A stretch of DNA of 64,000 bases from Psychrosphaera sp. B3R10 (lineage in GTDB: Bacteria; Pseudomonadota; Gammaproteobacteria; Enterobacterales; Alteromonadaceae), in the NCBI RefSeq assembly GCF_018861025.1, contig NZ_JAHKQH010000036.1, positions 24,858 to 88,857 on the forward strand, written 5' to 3'. Shown here piece by piece: positions 27,884 to 36,692 of this stretch. The notes beneath the pieces are model-generated. The model saw only the letters and a program-made list of their open reading frames with translations. It did no database searches and had not been told where the DNA came from. Every line of letters starts with the position of its first letter. The stretch's first letter is position 1. Both the position numbers and the translations under genes were made by a program.

Positions 27884-28441
27884 TTACTTACTAGAAGCGC
27901 GACGTTTACCGACCAATAACACAAGCGAGCAGATTAGAAATGCAAATGCTGAAGGCTCAGGTACGTCAGTTACACTAAATGTAACGCTGCTATCAACGGC
28001 TTCATACCCAAAATTAGCCAAGAATATGCCTGTAAACATGCCATCGTTACCCAATAACGTTAGGGTATCTGAACCGGCTGTATGAGCAGTAAAATTAAGC
28101 GTTGCTAATGTCACTTGAGCACTGTTAATTGGGTCAAAAGAAACGACAAACTGATCGATATCTGCGCCGCCAGGAAATGACATAAAGTCTAAATTAAATA
28201 GACTGTCACCTAAATAATCGACAGTTTGTAATGCTTCATCATTAATATCAAAAGCGAAACCTTCTAACGTTTGCTGCGTTGCATTATCAAATACAACGTC
28301 GATAGTAAAATCATCACCTACTTTGATATCTGTAGATGAAATTTCATAGATAATGCCAGCTTGTGCACTTGTAGATAAAATCAAAAAGAGTGAGACCAAA
28401 CATGTCTTCATCGAGTTTTTTAGTGATATTAGTGTTTTCAT
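27884..28441 (-). CDS. PEP-CTERM protein with cohesin-like domain
   Basis: This 185-aa protein has a signal peptide to about residue 28 (ending TSAQA). A domain follows that resembles type I cohesins or related beta-sandwiches: STDIKVGDDFTIDVVFDNAT, LEGFAFDINDEALQTVDYLG and QVTLATLNFTAHTAGSDTLTL. The C-terminus is a PEP-CTERM tail: VPEPSAF from residue 160, a hydrophobic helix and KRRASSK. PEP-CTERM proteins are processed by exosortase and delivered to the envelope or exopolysaccharide. The next gene upstream in the same direction ends in a dockerin, which makes the cohesin reading meaningful. The cohesin call is by pattern only. Confidence 0.75.
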   Translation of the reverse strand: MKTLISLKNSMKTCLVSLFLILSTSAQAGIIYEISSTDIKVGDDFTIDVVFDNATQQTLEGFAFDINDEALQTVDYLGDSLFNLDFMSFPGGADIDQFVVSFDPINSAQVTLATLNFTAHTAGSDTLTLLGNDGMFTGIFLANFGYEAVDSSVTFSVTDVPEPSAFAFLICSLVLLVGKRRASSK

Positions 28442-28465
28442 TAAAAGTTACCTATTTATTATTGT

Positions 28466-28501
28466 TTTAAAATGCCGCCACATAAAGAGTTAGTGGCGGC
28501 A
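28466..28501 (-). terminator. Hairpin after the dockerin-enzyme gene
   Basis: A perfect 9-bp inverted repeat TGCCGCCAC / GTGGCGGCA with an 11-base spacer. On the minus strand it is followed by ATTTTAAAAC, a weak T tract. It lies between the dockerin enzyme and the cohesin-like gene and may reduce or stop read-through. Confidence 0.65.
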
Positions 28502-28511
28502 AGTTGATTGA

Positions 28512-30782
28512 TTATTGTTGACGGTAAATAGCGTAAAGCTGACCATAATCTAAGCGTGAAATGACACCATCGTTATCGAAGTCAGCAGCGGGCAAATAAC
28601 CCTCGTCGCTACTTCTTAAACCATAGACAGCCATAAATGCCGTAATGTCACCGCGGTTAATTTCGCCATCGTTGTTAATATCACCAGCAATTTGTGGTTC
28701 TGGGAACGTGATGACATAAGCAACAACCGATTTTGCATTTATCTCGGTTTCTGCACTTGTTTCAGTCATTTTAGTAAGTGACATCTGCTCACCTTCTGCC
28801 GATGTCCCTTCAAACCAAGCAACACGTTCAATAGTCGCATCACCAAGTTCTTCGCCATTAATATTAAGCGTTGTATCTAAGTGCTCAGCTTCATTGCTAT
28901 TCATAACCCAAAGGATTAATTTATTGCCATCGCGAAACGCCATGGTTTCAACATTGGCTAAACCTGTTTTTTGGGTTGGAATATAATGCGCACCAGCTGG
29001 GGCATGGTTACCAAACATTTTCATGATGTAGTAAGCACGCATACGCTCACCTTCACCTTTGTTCGCGAAATAAATAGCGCGTGTTTCACGCCCGATACCG
29101 CGTGACCACGGTTCAAAAAACAATTCACCTTCCATACCTGAACGATAAAACATAGCTCGGCTAGACATTCGACCAATTGGAAAATCCATGTCCAACTCGA
29201 CACCATAAGTAGGGCCAGTTCCTAGACCCGTCTCAGTGTGCCAAACAGACAAACCCAATTCATTGGCGTTATTAATAAGAGTGGTCCATGTTGCTTCCGT
29301 CGCGTTGTCATAACTATGAGTTGAAATTCCTTTAAACAAACCAAGCGCATTTTGATTTTTGTAGCTGTTTAAAATAGAGATCGCTTGCTTAGTGCCCCAA
29401 GTTGATGGTCCTGAAAACTCTGGTTCAGGCACGCCAGCGTAGTCACTTGTTGTTAATAGACGTTTAATTTCTTGTATCACGGCAACTTCGTTTGTTGCTG
29501 AAACCACCTGAGACCACTCTTTAACCACGCTCATTACACTAATTGCAACGTCGTTATCACTCATGTACTTGAGATAATCAGCTAAAAATCGTGCGTACTT
29601 TTGAATGTTAAGTTTGCTTGGTTCGTAACTACCGCCATTGTGTCCACCGCCGGTATAAATCCAGTCTGGTAGATTATTGGTTGTGCCATACCCGTCATAA
29701 TCAGATTTTAATGTCGCCCAAAACTTAAGGTTTGGATTAGATTGTCTCGCCATTTTCATTGATAAAACGGCTCTATTGTAAAAAGCCAAATTTGGTGCAC
29801 CTTCAACTAATTCTTGCTTACGGTCGTAAGACACTCGTGAATAGTCGAATTTAATGTCTTTGAATACCCAATCTGAAATTTGTTGCGAATTACTGGCATT
29901 ATTTAGGAAGAATTGCGAGCGCTCCATATCTGAGCCCATCAAGGTAATTTCTTGTTGAGGATCAGTTAAGTCAATCGTAATACTGTTTTCAACTTCAACC
30001 GGGCGCGACCAACAAAATTTACTTCTACCTGACGCTGGGTCACCAAATACGCTATTTGAGCAAGAGACATCTTCATATACCGTTTTATAAAAGAAAGCGC
30101 CTTCTCTGCCATAAGCGACTTCATGATAGTCAGTTAAGTAACATGTATCACCTTCTGAACCGCAATATGTCCATTCTTCGCCCTCTGGCGCAACTGGTTC
30201 TTCAGTAACCGGTTGTCTAATCCAGCAGTGCTTGTATTTACCCGGTGCAGCGTCACCGAATACCGCATTTGTACAGCTCGCGCCATCTTCATGGGTTTGA
30301 AATGCAAATAACCCATCACGACCAAAAGCGACTTCATATGTGCCTTCAAATGGACAGGTATTACGTTCACCTATGCAAAAAATCCAGCCGGCCCCCTCTG
30401 GCGGTGTTAAATGTGATGTATCTTTACGTGTCCAACAGTACTTTCTTTTTCCTGGCAAAGGGTCGCCAAAAACCGAAGGCGCGCAATACACGCCATCAGT
30501 ATGATATTGATAAGCAAAAGCGCCATTGACCCCAAAAGCAACTTCTTTGCTTCCGTCAAATTCGCAGGTTTCTAACGCGCTAGAACATAAACTCCAGTTA
30601 GCACCAGGTGGAATGGTTTCCGCTGCTTGGGAAGCGCCAGCAAATAGGCCTAGACACATAACAAGCATGAGATGTAATGATTTGAAATACGACGCGTATG
30701 AGACTTGTGCTTTAGAAACACGAATCTTCCGCTTTCCTCGGTACTGATTTATTCCGTTTTTAATTTGTTGATGATTACTCAT
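28512..30782 (-). CDS. Secreted GH30-like hydrolase with three Cys-rich repeats and a dockerin
   Basis: This is a protein of about 756 aa. A signal peptide ends near GASQA. Three repeats of about 55 residues follow, each with W-x-x-C, C-x-F/L, EVA(F/Y)G and C-x-x-x-VFGDP..G. A clan-A TIM-barrel-like region (about 270-690) has the GH30-like YARFLADYLKYM, candidate acid/base Glu in VVKEWSQ and nucleophile Glu in WHTETGLG. The last 58 residues form a type I dockerin with two calcium loops (DINNDGEINRGD and DFDNDGVISRLD). ATG 30782 has AAAGG upstream; a TTG at 30815 is possible. The substrate is unknown. Confidence 0.82.
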   Translation of the reverse strand: MSNHQQIKNGINQYRGKRKIRVSKAQVSYASYFKSLHLMLVMCLGLFAGASQAAETIPPGANWSLCSSALETCEFDGSKEVAFGVNGAFAYQYHTDGVYCAPSVFGDPLPGKRKYCWTRKDTSHLTPPEGAGWIFCIGERNTCPFEGTYEVAFGRDGLFAFQTHEDGASCTNAVFGDAAPGKYKHCWIRQPVTEEPVAPEGEEWTYCGSEGDTCYLTDYHEVAYGREGAFFYKTVYEDVSCSNSVFGDPASGRSKFCWSRPVEVENSITIDLTDPQQEITLMGSDMERSQFFLNNASNSQQISDWVFKDIKFDYSRVSYDRKQELVEGAPNLAFYNRAVLSMKMARQSNPNLKFWATLKSDYDGYGTTNNLPDWIYTGGGHNGGSYEPSKLNIQKYARFLADYLKYMSDNDVAISVMSVVKEWSQVVSATNEVAVIQEIKRLLTTSDYAGVPEPEFSGPSTWGTKQAISILNSYKNQNALGLFKGISTHSYDNATEATWTTLINNANELGLSVWHTETGLGTGPTYGVELDMDFPIGRMSSRAMFYRSGMEGELFFEPWSRGIGRETRAIYFANKGEGERMRAYYIMKMFGNHAPAGAHYIPTQKTGLANVETMAFRDGNKLILWVMNSNEAEHLDTTLNINGEELGDATIERVAWFEGTSAEGEQMSLTKMTETSAETEINAKSVVAYVITFPEPQIAGDINNDGEINRGDITAFMAVYGLRSSDEGYLPAADFDNDGVISRLDYGQLYAIYRQQ

Positions 30783-31311
30783 AGTAATACCTTTTATTTT
30801 TATTATATTTTTCAAATTACCTGTCGACTTTTGGCAGTAAATTCATTCCACTACCGTTTCTTTCATCTTTATTGTTAATACACCTCGGTTAATACGTGAA
30901 CATTCAACCTTCCTAAATAAACGACGATCGTCACTCGCAAAATACCAACGAATTAACGAAATCAATTTCAACCATAGGTGGTAAAACCGCATGCCCTTAC
31001 TCCGGCCTAAAATTTAAACAATAGAAAATACGAAAACCGTAAATATTCGTTAATATTTCGAATATTGTTGTGAGGTTGGCGGATATAAAACAATGTCGAG
31101 ACGTGGTGAAATGGAACTAAATTTCAGGTAGATAAGGTAATAATTTAGGAAAATATGCTGATTGCAAACATGACAAAAAGAGCACGAAGGTCATTAATAC
31201 GTTCATAGTTTGTAAATAAGAGCGCACATATTTTGTGTTCAGCGCCCTCGAATTACGATTAAAGTGTCATTAATTGCGCTCTATTATTACTCGATAATAA
31301 AGTAGGTCATG
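30783..31311. other. Intergenic region upstream of the dockerin enzyme
   Basis: These 529 bases hold no supportable gene. CGGTTTT words on the minus strand occur at 30983-30989 and 31033-31039, matching a word found before three other genes of this locus. An AT-rich palindromic patch (AATATTCGTTAATATTTCGAATATT) spans about 31042-31066. Confidence 0.5.
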
Positions 31312-32337
31312 CTAATTTACTGCTTTTGGTGGTTTTAATTTGCGGGAGCCAGGAACTTTGGATGCGCTAATTTCAGGAGAAAATTGAACCATTTTAATGC
31401 TGCCATCTTCATTAAAATCCATACGCTCAAAACTTGCAGAGCGTCGGAAAAAGGTCCCGTCATTAACATCACTCCGATGGTAAAATAAGTACCATTGGTT
31501 CTCGAATTCAATTGCAGAAGTATGCGCTGGAGAATCTGTTTGATCCGGTGTCATTGGCCCCATGTGAGTTGCATATGATGAAGGCAGTGGCGAATCTGAC
31601 ATAAAATATTCAGTTCTAGCTCCGCGGCGCGCTAAAAAGTAGTACTTACCTTCTCGTTTAAACACTGTCACAGCTTCGTTTACCTGCTCTTTCGATAGTC
31701 TGACCCATGGTCCATCTAACTCTGTCATGTTCGATTTGAGTTTCGCGCCCATGACATGCCAACCGGGAGCACCGATATCCACTTTATGATCATTGCCATA
31801 AATATAGGCTTGGCCGTCGTCATCAACAAATACGGTTGGGTCAAAAATAGAGGTTATCTTGTCAGTGACAGCTTCTTCCCAAGGTCCGATGGGCGTTCGG
31901 CTTTTAGCGACGCCAACATGTGTTTTTTCATATGGAAAGTAGAAATAATACCAACCATCTTTATAGGCAACATCAGGTGCATTCATTTGGCCCGATGCCC
32001 AGCTATACTGCCTAGGTTTGAGCACTACGCCGTGATTTATCCAGGTTTTTAAGTCCGATGATTCCAAAACTAAATAATCTTGCATGCTATTAAAACTTTT
32101 TGCATCAGGTTGGTCATGAGATGCGTAAACATAGACTTTGCCGTCAAATACTTCAGCGGCAGGGTCAGCTACATACAAAAAACCCGCTTCGCCTTTTTTT
32201 AAGATAGGGTTAGAAGGTAACACCTCAGCCTTTTCTGTATTGTCTGTTTTAATAGGGGATGTATTGCACGCAACGAGTAAACTCATTACCAGAGCCATTG
32301 TTAATGTTGCCATAACCTTAATTCGTTTTTGATCCAT
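31312..32337 (-). CDS. GH43-like beta-propeller lipoprotein
   Basis: This 341-aa protein has a lipoprotein signal with lipobox LLVAC. The propeller motifs of GH43 are visible: VADPAAEVFDGKVYVYASHD (general base Asp), SIFDPTVFVDDDGQAYIYG (pKa-modulating Asp) and KEQVNEAVTVFKREGKYYF (acid Glu). GH43 enzymes are mostly arabinofuranosidases, xylosidases or galactosidases. An internal ATG at 32313 with AAGG is another possible start. The substrate is not predictable. The enzyme probably sits on the outer membrane. Confidence 0.82.
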   Translation of the reverse strand: MDQKRIKVMATLTMALVMSLLVACNTSPIKTDNTEKAEVLPSNPILKKGEAGFLYVADPAAEVFDGKVYVYASHDQPDAKSFNSMQDYLVLESSDLKTWINHGVVLKPRQYSWASGQMNAPDVAYKDGWYYFYFPYEKTHVGVAKSRTPIGPWEEAVTDKITSIFDPTVFVDDDGQAYIYGNDHKVDIGAPGWHVMGAKLKSNMTELDGPWVRLSKEQVNEAVTVFKREGKYYFLARRGARTEYFMSDSPLPSSYATHMGPMTPDQTDSPAHTSAIEFENQWYLFYHRSDVNDGTFFRRSASFERMDFNEDGSIKMVQFSPEISASKVPGSRKLKPPKAVN

Positions 32338-32373
32338 CTAAGTACGCTCATGTTAATTCGGAAAATCTAAATT

Positions 32374-32408
32374 AAAAAAGGCTGCTAATATTCATTAGCA
32401 GCCTTTTT
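32374..32408 (-). terminator. Intrinsic terminator after the SSS symporter gene
   Basis: A perfect 10-bp stem GGCTGCTAAT / ATTAGCAGCC with a four-base loop, flanked by six A and five T. It lies downstream of the minus-strand symporter and ahead of the GH43-like gene, so the latter needs its own promoter or read-through. Confidence 0.85.
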
Positions 32409-32470
32409 CAGTATTATTCTAAAAGTACCTTGCAATAAAAATACTGCTCTATAAAGGTACTAGACTTTGA

Positions 32471-34033
32471 CTACCACCATGTGGTGTAAAGGGCGATTAG
32501 AATGATTACAACAACAACCGTAGCAATATTAAATCCTTTGGTCGTTTCAAAACTGACTTCACTTAAATCAACACTTTCATTACTTGATTCAGCTTTACCT
32601 GCAAGCGAAACGATGACGCATAATGCCAAACATAATAAGAAGACAACGCCTACACGGTCCATAAACGGCAGTTCAGGCCAGTAAACTTTAAGTAGTAATG
32701 AGAACCCGGCTGAACCTAATGCAGCAGCTAATGCACCGGCAGATGTCGCTTTAGACCAGAACATACCCATAACAAATATCACAACAATACCCGGCGTAAA
32801 GAAGCCCGTGAATTCTTGGATATACTGGAATGCTTGGTCAAACTTACCAAGTAATGGTTCAGCGACAAATAGCGCGATTGTTAGTGATGCTAACGCTGCA
32901 ACACGGCCAACTTGTACATAATGACGTTGCGACTTCCCTTGTTTTATTTTAGCGTAAATATCCATAGTGAATATTGTTGAAATACTGTTAGTCATTGATG
33001 CTAATGACGACACAATTGCCGCAACTAATGCCGCAAATACTAAACCTTTAATACCGACTGGCATTAATGACATCATCGAAGGATAAGCTTGGTCAGGTGC
33101 GCTTAATTGAGGATATAGAATAACTGCAGCGATACCAGGTACAACAACAATCAACGGCATTAGTAATTTAAGGAAAGCAGCAAACGCGATGCCTTTTTGG
33201 GCTTCTTTTACATCTTTAGCCGCTAAAGCTCGTTGAATAATATATTGATTGAAACCCCAGTAGCTGAAGTTCATTATCCACATACCACCAACTAATACCG
33301 ATATACCTGGTAGGCTCATATAATGTTCATTTTCAGGGGATAAGATCATGTCAAAATGAGCAGGAGCATGTTCAGTTAAAACACTAAACCCAGCGATAAA
33401 GCCTTGACCATCAGAAACCGCGTCTAGCGCTAAGTAACTTAGTAACAAACCACCAAAGACTAACAATACAACCTGTAAAATGTCGGTATAAGCAACCGCT
33501 TTTAAACCGCCATATAACGAATAAGCAATAGAGAATACTGCAAGGAAGATCATGCCATACATCCAATCTACGCCTGCTACCGTTTCAATCGCTAATCCGC
33601 CTAACCAAAGTACCGCGGTTAAGTTAACAAATACATAAACTGCTAACCAAAATAGCGCTAACGTCGTTTTCACTTTGCTATCAAAACGTTGCTCTAAATA
33701 CTGTGGCATAGTGTAGATATTGTTTTTCAGGAAAATAGGCAACATGTATTTACCTACAATAATTAGGGTAATGGCCGCCATCCATTCATACGATGCTATT
33801 GCGATACCAACCGCATATCCTGAACCAGACATACCGATAATTTGTTCTGCTGATATGTTAGAGGCTATGAGTGATGCGCCAATTGCCCACCATGGTAAAG
33901 ACTTACTCGCTAAAAAATAATCTTCGGTATTTTTACCGCCTTGTTTATCTTCACGTGAAATCCACAGCGCTAGCATTAGCAGACCTAATACATATGCAAT
34001 GAATACCGTTGTATCCAACATTTCTAACTTCAT
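32471..34033 (-). CDS. SSS-family sodium:sugar symporter (vSGLT-like)
   Basis: This 520-aa protein has about 14 membrane helices. Its motifs are WISREDKQGGKNTEDYFLAS, SLPWWAIGASLIASNISAEQ, YGGLKAVAYTDILQVVLLVF and AALVAAIVSSLASMTNSIST (sodium-site region). These match the solute:sodium symporter family, closest to sugar carriers such as vSGLT. It probably imports the mono- or oligosaccharide released by neighbouring hydrolases. AAGGAAC precedes the ATG. Confidence 0.9.
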   Translation of the reverse strand: MKLEMLDTTVFIAYVLGLLMLALWISREDKQGGKNTEDYFLASKSLPWWAIGASLIASNISAEQIIGMSGSGYAVGIAIASYEWMAAITLIIVGKYMLPIFLKNNIYTMPQYLEQRFDSKVKTTLALFWLAVYVFVNLTAVLWLGGLAIETVAGVDWMYGMIFLAVFSIAYSLYGGLKAVAYTDILQVVLLVFGGLLLSYLALDAVSDGQGFIAGFSVLTEHAPAHFDMILSPENEHYMSLPGISVLVGGMWIMNFSYWGFNQYIIQRALAAKDVKEAQKGIAFAAFLKLLMPLIVVVPGIAAVILYPQLSAPDQAYPSMMSLMPVGIKGLVFAALVAAIVSSLASMTNSISTIFTMDIYAKIKQGKSQRHYVQVGRVAALASLTIALFVAEPLLGKFDQAFQYIQEFTGFFTPGIVVIFVMGMFWSKATSAGALAAALGSAGFSLLLKVYWPELPFMDRVGVVFLLCLALCVIVSLAGKAESSNESVDLSEVSFETTKGFNIATVVVVIILIALYTTWW

Positions 34034-34200
34034 TATTGTTCCTTGGGATGGTTCTTATTTTATTATTAGTAAACAAGCGGAACATCAAAAAACCGTATTT
34101 TTAATATCAGCAATAATAAGACATTGAATTATTTATATTTTTGACGGGAGATTGTGGGTGCCTAATATACGTAACACATGCTGCACTTTGATTCGAGCCA

Positions 34201-34236
34201 AAAAATTAAGGGGGCTAACAATATGTTGGCCCCTTT
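34201..34236 (-). terminator. Intrinsic terminator after propeller hydrolase gene
   Basis: A stem of about 12 bp, AAGGGGGCTAAC / GTTGGCCCCTTT, followed on the minus strand by AATTTTTT, lies 29 bases beyond the stop of the propeller hydrolase gene. Confidence 0.78.
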
Positions 34237-34264
34237 AGTTATCTACAATGATAAGTTAGACACG

Positions 34265-35332
34265 TTAGTCTACTTTTTTAGGAATGATCTTAAATAAATG
34301 CGAAGCACTGCCATGTTCTGGAGTTTCATTTATGCCTGTGGCCATATAAACATAAGCCGGTTTGCCATCGATAAATAAGATTTGTGGGCGTTCTAAACGA
34401 CCATTTATTTTACCGCGATAGACAATAGAGTCTTTGAGCGCCGCTTTGCCAACATAGTGCTCCAATGCTTCAAAAGAGCGTGTAATTTTTTCCTCTGGGA
34501 AAAACATGCCGTCATCTGAGCGCCAAAGTAAACCACCACCGTGATCGCCTTTTAAGTTACCAAAATCGCGACTCAGCAAATAGACACTGTCTTTGTACTC
34601 AAACGCATAAGCATCTTCAATGCCTGCACGGGTTGTTGCACTTTTGTGATAAGTGTATGGTCCTTCTAAATTATCAGAACTTGCTATACCGTAAGTGAAC
34701 GCGCCTCTTTTTTTCTTTGGATTTTTCTGAATTACAGATTTTAAATACAACAGATATTTACCATCTTTTTTAATCAGGCTTGGATTAGAAACACCCAGTC
34801 TTGCGTGGTAATTCCAAGCAGTTTTGTCAGTAGATTTACGTAAAATGGTACCGTCAGCCTCAGCACTTTTAGCCGGTCGCCAGTTACCCTTTAAGTCATC
34901 GGCGACAAACATAATAATTCGTTGTGTTTTTAACTGGTTGTTAGAGTTCACTATAAAAGTAAGTACATACTTTCCATCTAAGTATTTAATTGTAGGGTTG
35001 TGCGGGGCATTAAAACCGGTGTCCAAATCGGCAACCGCTTTACCAAGATAGGTAAACGGGCCTTCTGGTTTATCGGCGACATAATGGCCTATTTCGCTAT
35101 CTTTAAACCAACCGCTAAAATTTTTTTGGGTTTTAGTTGGCCATTGGGCAACAAATAAATGCACTTTGCCGTCTGGACCTATAATAGGTGATGCTCCCCA
35201 TATATGGGTATCTTTTTTCTCCAATACCTTGCCTACATATTCGTAGTCAAAATCATAAGTTTCAGCTTGGCTTAACCCAGGAATTAAGAATAAAAAAGCA
35301 AATAAGCTCCTTTTTAAGAAGGCGAATTTCAT
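34265..35332 (-). CDS. Secreted beta-propeller glycoside hydrolase (GH43/GH117-like)
   Basis: This 355-aa protein has a signal peptide ending GLSQA. The rest is a five-bladed propeller type sequence: HIWGASPIIGPDGKVHLFVA, FNAPHNPTIKYLDGKYVLTF, GVSNPSLIKKDGKYLLYLKS, AGIEDAYAFEYKDSVYLLSR and EALEHYVGKAALKDS. The organisation fits clan GH-F or GH117-like enzymes, many of which act on marine galactans, but I cannot assign a family. GGAG precedes the ATG. It is the first gene of the locus on the minus strand and is separated from the symporter gene by a terminator. Confidence 0.75.
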   Translation of the reverse strand: MKFAFLKRSLFAFLFLIPGLSQAETYDFDYEYVGKVLEKKDTHIWGASPIIGPDGKVHLFVAQWPTKTQKNFSGWFKDSEIGHYVADKPEGPFTYLGKAVADLDTGFNAPHNPTIKYLDGKYVLTFIVNSNNQLKTQRIIMFVADDLKGNWRPAKSAEADGTILRKSTDKTAWNYHARLGVSNPSLIKKDGKYLLYLKSVIQKNPKKKRGAFTYGIASSDNLEGPYTYHKSATTRAGIEDAYAFEYKDSVYLLSRDFGNLKGDHGGGLLWRSDDGMFFPEEKITRSFEALEHYVGKAALKDSIVYRGKINGRLERPQILFIDGKPAYVYMATGINETPEHGSASHLFKIIPKKVD

Positions 35333-35547
35333 TTAGTATGCTCCGATAAATGTACTTGGTTTTTCTCGTTATGATTAAAACAAATGATGTAGCAAAAACC
35401 GCATTAATTTAATTGTAATAAAAGATAAGCAGCGGAAAATAACGCACTAGCGGTGCTAATCCCTATCAGGAAATAAATGAAATGGTGTTTAAAGCAAGCG
35501 CGGAGCATCATGCGAAATAAGTACTTTTATCAAAACAAAATTACAAT

Positions 35548-36036
35548 TTAATGGATCTCTAAAATAGCAATCAGCCGCGTTTCATTACCCACTTTAAATT
35601 GCACTTCATCGTCAATTTCTTTGCCGAGCAATGCCTTACCGATTGGAGATAGTACAGAGATGACCGTCACGCATTTATCGTCAAATTGCAATTTTAAGCC
35701 ACCAGCCTCATTGCCCAGTAGATAATATAAAACCTGTTCCTGCTCATTTTCGACACAAACTAATGAGCCGACGTTAACAACAGCTTCACCGTTTAGAGAT
35801 TTTTCTTTCAACATTTTCCAATCTGCAATGGCCTGTTTAAAACCCTCAACACGTTTAGATTGCCCCTCAGCTAAATAAGCCGCCTCGATGGCAACGGTGT
35901 CGTATTGGGTCTCGGCTTTACTTTGGTCATGCGTCGCAAGATCATGGGCATCTTTCGCTGCTTGTACGGCATTTAAAAGAGACTGTTGCAACTCAGCGAT
36001 CAGAGATTGGATCAGCTCTTGTTTATCAATATGCAT
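35548..36036 (-). CDS. GreA/GreB-family transcription factor-like protein
   Basis: This 162-aa protein has an N-terminal coiled-coil-like half and a C-terminal FKBP-like GreA/GreB domain with the characteristic VISVLSPIGKALLGKEIDDEV. The GreA tip motif D-L-S-E-N is absent, replaced by QYDTVAIEAAYLAE. It may bind the RNA polymerase secondary channel but need not stimulate cleavage. The gene stands alone. Confidence 0.8.
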   Translation of the reverse strand: MHIDKQELIQSLIAELQQSLLNAVQAAKDAHDLATHDQSKAETQYDTVAIEAAYLAEGQSKRVEGFKQAIADWKMLKEKSLNGEAVVNVGSLVCVENEQEQVLYYLLGNEAGGLKLQFDDKCVTVISVLSPIGKALLGKEIDDEVQFKVGNETRLIAILEIH

Positions 36037-36318
36037 TTATAGAGATCACTATTGGTCGAAAGCAAAGCGTTAAATTGCCAACATAAAGAAGGCTAACAAG
36101 GTGGTCATTTTAACGTAGTTAGGTGTCTATTAATATGTAAGGCTGGAAATGACAAAGAGATTAACTCAGAAAGCTCGAAGCACATAAGCGGCTCGAGTAT
36201 CGTGAGATGTTCGGGCTATATTTTGACAACCCGCTATTTAGCGCGCACAAAAACTTCTCAAAAAGGCTACTTATTAAGTTTAATTGGATAAGTGGGGTGA
36301 TTTTTATTAGAAGAAAAA

Positions 36319-36364
36319 TGGTGCCTCGACCCGGAATCGAACTAGGGACACGGGGATTTTCAAT
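36319..36364 (-). pseudogene. Truncated 3' half of tRNA-Phe (possible attachment-site or duplication remnant)
   Basis: These 46 bases match the 3' half (including encoded CCA) of the intact tRNA-Phe at 36693-36768 with one mismatch, then diverge abruptly inside the anticodon stem. About 25 bases beyond the CCA are also nearly identical (GATTTTTATTAG region). It cannot fold as a tRNA. Confidence 0.85.
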
Positions 36365-36692
36365 TAGTCAATATACTTTCTATTAGTTACTAGATATGCA
36401 TGAAATCCAAGAGTTTCAACATTCTGATTTTATGGGAGGGTTACACAAGCCAAGGATGTTTGTGGTGCTCATACCCTTCACAGTTTTTTACTCCACCACT
36501 AACCTGCAACCTATTAATGCTTTTTACCTTCTGTTCGCGAGTTCGGGCTGCATATACTGCGGGATTGAAAGCGAATTTAAGACCCAATTGATTTTGTAGA
36601 AATAAAGAAAAAGACAGAATCAACCCAATTCGATAAAACGTGCGAATACTGCTGGATATAAAGGATTTGGGAGATTTTTATTAGGATAAAAA
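36365..36692. other. 328-base segment between the tRNA-Phe fragment and the intact tRNA-Phe
   Basis: This is bounded by direct repeats of the tRNA 3' end. It holds only short overlapping open frames of about 60 codons on both strands, none with a convincing ribosome site or recognised domain. It may be the residue of an integrated element or of a collapsed tRNA repeat. Confidence 0.55.

Noticed and set aside
34265..35332. Assignment of the propeller hydrolase to GH117 specifically
   Set aside because: The propeller pattern is visible but the diagnostic catalytic residues could not be aligned without a reference, so only a broad call is given.
36396..36623. Three overlapping 60-67 codon frames on both strands between the tRNA fragment and tRNA-Phe
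   Set aside because: No recognised motif and no ribosome site. The overlap on both strands argues against genuine coding; kept only as part of the remnant segment.
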